Origin: an uncultured Bacteroidota bacterium
Lineage (GTDB): Bacteria > Bacteroidota > Bacteroidia > UBA7662
Direction of reading: 5' to 3'
DNA: 6,937 bases
Assembly: GCA_903908015.1 (NCBI GenBank)
Contig: CAIVQI010000335.1
Span: 1-6,937, forward strand
Shown: positions 1-4,772 of the stretch, in pieces
Layout of the letters: each line of letters begins with the position of its first letter
How positions within the stretch are numbered: the stretch's first letter is position 1
The notes under the pieces: model-generated
The model's database searches: none
Told to the model about the DNA's origin: nothing
What the model saw: the letters and a program-made list of their open reading frames with translations, nothing else
Translations under genes and position numbers: made by a program

Positions 1-1
1 T

Positions 2-718
2 CACCTGGCCGGTGCAGGCGTGGCCGATGCCCGTTGGACACCCGCCCGAAAAAAAGTAATCACAGAATCGCGCGTTCGTTCCACCCGGGTTCTTTCTAAT
101 TGTCTCCTCAAAAGAAAATCCTTGAATTTGTCCGTTCCAGCTTGTGTGGTGTCGGCCTCGGCCATTGGCTATTACGGCAATGCTGGGCAAAGACTATGCC
201 GCGAATCGGATCCACCGGGCAGTGGCTTCCTGTCGGAGGTTTGTCAACTTTGGGAAGCGGAGGCCAAGCCCATGGAGGCTGTAACGCGACTCAATATCCT
301 GCGTATTGGGGTGGTGCTCAGCGACAAAGGGGGAGCGTTACCCAAAATGGCCCTGCCCATGCGGCTGTTTGCCGGCGGGGTATTGGGCTCTGGTACGCAA
401 ATCATGAGTTGGATTCATCTCGTCGATTTGGGCCGACAAATCTTGCATATCATTCAAAATGAAGATTGTCGTGGGGTTTACAATGCGGTTGCCCCCTTGC
501 CGGTTTCTCAATACTTATTGCTCAAAGCGCTGGGGCAAACCCTCCGCCGCCCGCTGTGGACCTGGATTCCAGGGTTTGTGTTGCGACTTATGCTCGGTGG
601 TATGGCGGAGACCGTCTTGCACTCCCAGAAAGTTTCCAACGAACGAATTCAATCCACTGGCTTTCGCTGCCTTTATCCGAGCATGACCGAAGCCTTAAAA
701 AACCTGTACGGCCGTTGA
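2..718 (+). CDS. TIGR01777 (YfcH/SDR39U1) family epimerase-like protein, 5' end cut by window
   Basis: Only the last 238 codons are present; the N-terminal NAD(P)-binding Rossmann glycine motif lies left of the window. The visible part opens with HLAGAGVADARW, the family's conserved N-L-A-G-x-x-x-x-x-x-R-W block. It continues with SASAIGYYG at 152-178 (catalytic-region tyrosines), then LRIGVVLSDKGGALPKM, then a GSGTQIMSWIHLVD block (WIHLVD at 410-427) in which the tryptophan-histidine pair is typical of this family. The last 60 or so residues (PLWTWIPGFVLRLMLGGMAE, then SQKVSNERIQSTGF and YPSMTEAL) match the DUF1731 C-terminal domain. The family is an atypical extended SDR, annotated as a nucleotide-sugar epimerase by homology; its substrate is generally unknown. 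The reading frame is open without frameshift. The gene ends 22 bases before the convergent methyltransferase. Family assignment is firm; function is not. Confidence 0.9.
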   Translation, partial: HLAGAGVADARWTPARKKVITESRVRSTRVLSNCLLKRKSLNLSVPACVVSASAIGYYGNAGQRLCRESDPPGSGFLSEVCQLWEAEAKPMEAVTRLNILRIGVVLSDKGGALPKMALPMRLFAGGVLGSGTQIMSWIHLVDLGRQILHIIQNEDCRGVYNAVAPLPVSQYLLLKALGQTLRRPLWTWIPGFVLRLMLGGMAETVLHSQKVSNERIQSTGFRCLYPSMTEALKNLYGR

Positions 719-740
719 GCGATCGTCCTACAATTGGATT

Positions 741-1562
741 TCACCCTGACTTTCGCAGCAGCCATACGTCCTGGGGCAATGGCTTCCGAGGGATTGCCGC
801 ACGCTCTTCGTGCAATAGGCACGAGCATGGGGCAAATAGGCTGCGCAAGAATTCGGGGGGATGAAAAGCGGAACAGGTGCGGTGACCAGGATGGCCTAAA
901 CCCCGGAAAACCGGCCTTCCTGATTCGAATTCCCGCCGTTCGCCGGGGGTCAGCTTCGGTAAAAACGCGCGCCCCTGCGTGGTAAAGAGAAGAAGACCGC
1001 CAGGAGCGGTCACCCGCATCAATTCCCTAAACCAGTCGTGGTGTTGCGCTTCGTTGAGGTGCGTAAAAATCGATATCCCGTACACCAAGTCGAATTGTGC
1101 ATCGGCATAGGGCAGTTCGGCCGCCGCCCCGTTGTGGTTGAACGCGATGTCGGGTAGATTTTTTTGACACCAATCGACCGTTTTTGCGTTGTAGTCGGTA
1201 CCACATACGCGGCTTCCTGGGGGGAGTAGGTCTGGGAGGTGACGAATCATACGGGCAGGGCCGCAGCCCCAATCGAGCACCGACAACGGCTTTCGTTTGT
1301 CTGCTTCAAACGTGACTAGCCAGGGACTAACCTTTCCGAGGAGCCATTCAGCGGCTTGTTTGCCCCCATCGGCATAGGCCGCATAGCGCATGCCATAGGA
1401 TTCATAGAGCAGATAATCGGGGGGCAATACAAAGGCGGGATGGGTTTTCCTGAAGGCCGCATTGTGTCGCGCATACCGCAAACGATGCAGGTGGTAGCGG
1501 AGCAGGTCGGCCGTGTACATGACCCCGGCACGGTGAAGAAATTGACTGATTTGGGCCTTCAT
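741..1562 (-). CDS. Class I SAM-dependent methyltransferase, GT-linked
   Basis: A 273-residue Rossmann-fold methyltransferase. SAM-binding motif I is VLDWGCGPAR at residues 95-104. The acidic residue that ends strand 2 is D123 in GTDYN. FDLVYGISIFTHL at 157-169 is the motif after strand 4, and APGGLLLFT at 186-194 is the usual strand-5 turn. The tail HRTCSAFHPPEF, ending in QDVWLLRK (264-271), is typical of a methyltransferase group often found in bacterial glycan loci. The substrate cannot be read from sequence; a sugar hydroxyl or lipid-linked glycan is inferred from the glycosyltransferase directly upstream. I chose the ATG at 1562 because it lies 4 bases after the GT stop. The frame stays open to an ATG at 1679, but that start would add 39 poorly motivated residues and overlap the GT gene by 113 bases. 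No Shine-Dalgarno is visible, as is usual in Bacteroidota. Translational coupling with the GT is likely. Confidence 0.88.
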   Translation of the reverse strand: MKAQISQFLHRAGVMYTADLLRYHLHRLRYARHNAAFRKTHPAFVLPPDYLLYESYGMRYAAYADGGKQAAEWLLGKVSPWLVTFEADKRKPLSVLDWGCGPARMIRHLPDLLPPGSRVCGTDYNAKTVDWCQKNLPDIAFNHNGAAAELPYADAQFDLVYGISIFTHLNEAQHHDWFRELMRVTAPGGLLLFTTQGRAFLPKLTPGERREFESGRPVFRGLGHPGHRTCSAFHPPEFLRSLFAPCSCLLHEERAAIPRKPLPQDVWLLRKSG

Positions 1563-1566
1563 GCCA

Positions 1567-3573
1567 TCAGTTACTTTTTGAGGAACGGAATTCCGATATA
1601 AGGCGACGCAGATCCAGTCCAATGCTGTAGTGGCGGCAGTAGTCAAATCGCAGCCGGAAGTCAACCGGCGCCCATACATCGCCCCCCCGCTGGCCGGAGT
1701 CGATGTTGATGAGCCCGCCTTTCATTTTGGGCAAATGCTGGGATTCAGGAAAGGAAATGAGGGTGCAACGGCCTATCAGCAGCCGCAACAGGGAGTTCAT
1801 TGAACGGAGCGAATGGGGGTAGAACCACCGCCCAAAAACGGGCCATAGCAACAATAGATGCAGGGCAACAAGCACATCGAATAGGCGTTTTTTGCGCTTT
1901 TGATCGGCCCTTGTGATGCGCATTTCGGGATGCGTGCTGTAGATGGTGCCGGGGTGGTCGACCGAACTGCTTCCCATGATGAAATCGGCGCCTTCGGGAA
2001 GGATTTTGATGGAGGGAACTGAATGGCCCAACTCCTCGATCCACGCGATTAATTGCTTATTGGGGTAGTCGTCGCCACACAAAATGAGCTCGTCGGCCTC
2101 TAAAGTGTGACAAATGGCGCTGAGTCGTTCATCCGTCCCCAGCCAGTCGCGGTCGGTCGATGGACTGTGCGTTGATGGGTTACTTGGATCGTTTCGTTCC
2201 GTTAAAACTTCCCCCGAAGGCGTCACATAACCCAGGTAATGATGGGGCACCCCTACAGCTTGCAATAAAGTCCGGGCGCGGTCGACATGCACTTTTTGGC
2301 CGACGATCAGCAGATGGGGTACAGTGCGGTTCGATCGCCGCAGTTTGGTGTGGCCCGAAATGCGTTCCAAAGCCCCGTGCAGGACGGCTGCGAACAACAG
2401 GTTACATAAAGTCCCCGCGATGATGAGTCCACGCGAAAAACGAAGTTCAACGGGCAGAAAAGCATATAAACCCGCTATGGCCATACTACCGGCCAGCAGT
2501 CCACCCGCCAATCGCCCCGTTCGGTAGGGGCGTTCATAGGTTCCGCTGAGGTAAAGGCCAGAAATCCAGATCAAAACATAACCAGGCAAGATCCATTGGA
2601 TAAACAAAGGAGGATACACCACACCTTCGTCGGCCTTGATGTAGGTTTGCCACCAATGGGTGAGCCCATACATCACCCCATACAAGAGCGCGGCGTCGAG
2701 GGCAGGATGCAGGGCGCTGCGCGACCAGCGGCGGAGTAGGGCGGCCAGAGCGCGAATCCCAATGCCGACATACAGCAGCCATCCCAGCAGGCGCGCACCT
2801 TGGGGCGAGAAATGTTGCCGGGCAAAGAGCGCCATCGCCTGGTAAAAAAGCCGCACATAGCGCATCGACTGTTTTTGGGTGCTTTCGCCTTTGTAGTGAA
2901 GGATGGGCGTTTCGCTGAAGTACCAGTTTTCGTAGCCCGCCAGGCGAATGCGGTGACTCAAATCAATGTCTTCGCCGTACATGAAGTAGCGCTCGTCGAG
3001 CAGTCCCACTTCCTGGAGCACGCTTCGGCGCATCAACATAAAGGCGCCACAAAGCACGTGTACGGGGTGGTTTTGATGGGCATTGAGGTATCCCAGGTGG
3101 TAACGGCCAAAGGTGCGGCTTTTGGGGAACAGGCTGCTTAGCCCGGTGAGCTTCCAAAAAGCCACGAGCGGGGTGGGCAGGTCTCGTTTCGATTCGGGGA
3201 GGAATCGCCCGCTGCCGTCGAGCATGCGTATGCCCAATCCACCCGCGCGTGGATGTTGGTCCATGAATGCCAGGCTTCTGTGGAGGCTGTCTTCGGGCAA
3301 GAGGGTATCGGGATTGAGCAGGAGGATGTACTCGGCCCCACTTTCACGCATGGCTTGGTTGTTGGCCCGGGAGAAACCAACATTCTCAGGGTTGGCGATG
3401 AGGCGTACCTCTGGGAAGTAGCGGCGGATCCGGTCGAGGCTGTCGTCGTCCGACTTATTATCGACTACCCACACCTCTGCCTCTATTCCACGTAGGGCCT
3501 TGCGGAGCGACAACAAGGCTTGGTGGAGGAACAGGGGCACTTTATAGTTGACTAGTACGACGCTCAGTTTCAA
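1567..3573 (-). CDS. GT2 glycosyltransferase fused to a WcaJ-like membrane module with degenerate sugar-transferase domain
   Basis: A 668-residue multidomain protein. Residues 1-250 form a GT2 (GT-A fold) domain: SVVLVNYK at the start, VVDNKSDDDS (36-45) for nucleotide binding, NPENVGFSRANN (61-72), the metal-binding NPD at 87-89, CGAFMLMRR (175-183) and the catalytic-base region YGEDIDLSHR (199-208). These match rhamnosyltransferase-like GT2 enzymes. About five hydrophobic segments follow (roughly 262-282, 292-308, 320-343, 355-373, 383-402). Next is a Rossmann-like domain (about 419-535; HLLIVGQK, DELILCGDD, IKILPEGADFIMG) resembling the CoA-binding-like domain of WcaJ-type proteins. A serine/threonine/proline-rich insert sits at 462-474. 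Residues 558-664 begin with KRKKRLFDVLVALHLLLLWPV, like the bacterial sugar transferase domain, and end with YCRHYSIGLDLRRL, like that domain's tail, but the catalytic middle is missing. Probably an inner-membrane enzyme of surface-glycan assembly; donor and acceptor unknown. No Shine-Dalgarno is visible before the ATG. Confidence 0.9.
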   Translation of the reverse strand: MKLSVVLVNYKVPLFLHQALLSLRKALRGIEAEVWVVDNKSDDDSLDRIRRYFPEVRLIANPENVGFSRANNQAMRESGAEYILLLNPDTLLPEDSLHRSLAFMDQHPRAGGLGIRMLDGSGRFLPESKRDLPTPLVAFWKLTGLSSLFPKSRTFGRYHLGYLNAHQNHPVHVLCGAFMLMRRSVLQEVGLLDERYFMYGEDIDLSHRIRLAGYENWYFSETPILHYKGESTQKQSMRYVRLFYQAMALFARQHFSPQGARLLGWLLYVGIGIRALAALLRRWSRSALHPALDAALLYGVMYGLTHWWQTYIKADEGVVYPPLFIQWILPGYVLIWISGLYLSGTYERPYRTGRLAGGLLAGSMAIAGLYAFLPVELRFSRGLIIAGTLCNLLFAAVLHGALERISGHTKLRRSNRTVPHLLIVGQKVHVDRARTLLQAVGVPHHYLGYVTPSGEVLTERNDPSNPSTHSPSTDRDWLGTDERLSAICHTLEADELILCGDDYPNKQLIAWIEELGHSVPSIKILPEGADFIMGSSSVDHPGTIYSTHPEMRITRADQKRKKRLFDVLVALHLLLLWPVFGRWFYPHSLRSMNSLLRLLIGRCTLISFPESQHLPKMKGGLINIDSGQRGGDVWAPVDFRLRFDYCRHYSIGLDLRRLISEFRSSKSN

Positions 3574-3597
3574 TGGGTGCAGGGTACGGAATGAGGG

Positions 3598-4221
3598 TTA
3601 AAAAAGGCTGTTGCCAATGGTCATGCTGTAGACCTGATAATCGCCCCGTCCAATGGTGCCGATCGATGAGCCATAGCGAAGGTACAAGGGGCGACCAGCC
3701 AGGCGAAACCGCAAGGCCAGCGAATAGGAAAGGTTCACCTGGGTGATGTTGAGTCCGGTGAGGGTGGTTAATTCTGGCCCTAATCCAGCCGAAACCCCCA
3801 GATTCCGGGGGTTACCGCGGGTGCTTCCGCGGCCCAGGTTGACTTCTGTGAGCATCGGCAGCTGAAGCATAAAATAACTCCCCAGATTCGATATGTTGAG
3901 TCCGACCGTGCCGTAGGTGCCCGTACTGATACTGAAATCGTCGCCACGTACGTGCCAGGGATATCTCAGACTGTAGCAAATGCCGGGTAGGCTAATTTCA
4001 TAGAGCGTTCCGGCCCCCTCAGGAATCATAAAATAGACTGCACTGCCGAGTTCTTGCATGAGTTGGTCCTTGAAATCGCCTATCTTGCTCGTGGAGCGAT
4101 CCGTGTTTTCACCCTTCCCTAAGTAAACGCCGTAGGGATCTACCTGGGCGGCGCTTGGGGTGATGTTGCTCAGGACCAGCAACAGGCCAAGGACAAATAC
4201 GCTTGCGATGGGGTGAATCAC
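3598..4221 (-). CDS. Small exported beta-barrel-like protein of unknown function
   Basis: I do not recognise a named family. From the GTG at 4221 the protein has 207 residues and starts with a signal peptide: short N-region VIHPIAS, hydrophobic core VFVLGLLLVLS and a likely cleavage SAA|Q after residue 25. The mature part of about 182 residues has alternating polar and hydrophobic stretches rich in G, Y and L. It includes SAGLGPELTTLTGLN and a last hairpin (PLYLRYGSSIGTIG, then YQVYSMTIGNSLF) ending in phenylalanine, the classical C-terminal residue of outer-membrane barrels. An in-frame ATG at 4347 would add 42 residues, but these precede a good promoter and spoil the signal peptide, so I prefer GTG. 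The stop is 24 bases before the GT2 gene, so the two are probably cotranscribed. Role unknown; a small outer-membrane protein is the best structural guess, and a secreted beta protein is the alternative. Confidence 0.72.
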   Translation of the reverse strand: MIHPIASVFVLGLLLVLSNITPSAAQVDPYGVYLGKGENTDRSTSKIGDFKDQLMQELGSAVYFMIPEGAGTLYEISLPGICYSLRYPWHVRGDDFSISTGTYGTVGLNISNLGSYFMLQLPMLTEVNLGRGSTRGNPRNLGVSAGLGPELTTLTGLNITQVNLSYSLALRFRLAGRPLYLRYGSSIGTIGRGDYQVYSMTIGNSLF

Positions 4222-4269
4222 TGCGGTTTGGATGAATGTTGGGTGGGTTCGGTCATCGGATGCAAACGC

Positions 4270-4301
4270 CAAAAATAAAGGGAAATTTGATCTCAGGGCA
4301 A
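4270..4301 (-). promoter_or_regulatory. Bacteroidota-type -33/-7 promoter for the barrel-GT-methyltransferase operon
   Basis: On the minus strand TATTTTTG (4277-4270) fits the Bacteroidota -7 consensus TAnnTTTG exactly. TTG (4301-4299, in the context ATTG) lies 21 bases upstream, which fits the known -33 spacing. Transcription would start near 4262, leaving a leader of about 40 bases before the GTG at 4221 and excluding the ATGs at 4347 and 4314. Found by eye, without statistics. Confidence 0.5.
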
Positions 4302-4334
4302 TTTTCTGCGCCATTCGATGGCCATGGCATGCGG

Positions 4335-4362
4335 TATATTTCCCCATCGACCCGTATATTCG
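4335..4362 (+). promoter_or_regulatory. Possible promoter region for the VOC-DsbD pair
   Basis: Two boxes on the plus strand, TATATTTC (4335-4342) and TATATTCG (4355-4362), each match the -7 consensus TAnnTTTG at all but one base, and they start 20 bases apart. Neither has a convincing TTTG at the right distance upstream. They lie 15-42 bases before the ATG at 4377, so one of them may be the promoter; which one is undecided. Confidence 0.25.
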
Positions 4363-4376
4363 TCCCTCTATACACC

Positions 4377-4772
4377 ATGCTGCAGTTCACCAAGCTCAAG
4401 GAATCACATATAACGGTCAAGAATTTAAGGAAGGCCATTTCCTTTTACCAAGACTTGCTGGGCTTTCGTACGCAGAGTTATGTGAAAGGCAAACACGCAG
4501 TTTTTGTGGCGGGAAGCACCATGTTGGTGTGTCATTTGGTGGTGGCTGCCGAGGAGGGTAGTGAACTTTCATGGCACTTGCAGTACCCCAACCAGCACAT
4601 TGTGCTGGAATCTCGTGATGGCGAGTACGACGCCAACAAAGAAGCTTTGGTCGATGCAGGGGTGTCTCTGGTCGATGAAGGGGTACGGGAATCGGGCCGA
4701 CGTATGTTTTTTGTGAACGACCCCGACGGCAACCTCCTCGAGATAACGGAATACAATGTTTGGGGCGATTAA
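4377..4772 (+). CDS. VOC superfamily (glyoxalase/bleomycin-resistance/dioxygenase fold) protein
   Basis: A 131-residue protein with the paired beta-alpha-beta-beta-beta modules of the vicinal oxygen chelate fold. Module one runs from ESHITVKNLRKAISFYQDLLGF; module two starts near NQHIVLES and ends with FFVNDPDGNLLEITEYN, the typical VOC closing block. Three of the usual metal ligands are visible at their expected places: H11, H74 and E122. Family members act as glyoxalases, dioxygenases, isomerases or antibiotic-binding proteins; nothing here selects one, and the distinctive fosfomycin-resistance residues are not evident. It has no signal peptide and is presumably cytoplasmic. I chose the ATG at 4377 because it begins just before the first strand; the frame is open upstream to 4236, but that would run through the divergent promoter region. 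The 3' end overlaps dsbD by 17 bases, so the two are probably transcribed together. There is no obvious functional tie between them. Confidence 0.88.
   Translation: MLQFTKLKESHITVKNLRKAISFYQDLLGFRTQSYVKGKHAVFVAGSTMLVCHLVVAAEEGSELSWHLQYPNQHIVLESRDGEYDANKEALVDAGVSLVDEGVRESGRRMFFVNDPDGNLLEITEYNVWGD

Noticed and set aside
719..740. Bidirectional terminator between the converging epimerase and methyltransferase genes
   Set aside because: The gap is only 22 bases and I see no stable GC-rich stem followed by a T run on either strand.
1563..1679. 39-residue upstream extension of the methyltransferase
   Set aside because: Overlaps the end of the GT2 gene in another frame; the ATG at 1562 sits 4 bases after the GT2 stop and precedes all conserved methyltransferase sequence.
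2800..3141. 113-residue plus-strand open frame
   Set aside because: Antisense to the GT2 catalytic domain, whose motifs are unmistakable; no domain of its own.
4236..4376. N-terminal extension of the VOC protein by 47 codons
   Set aside because: It would run through the divergent promoter region, and the VOC fold starts right after the ATG at 4377.
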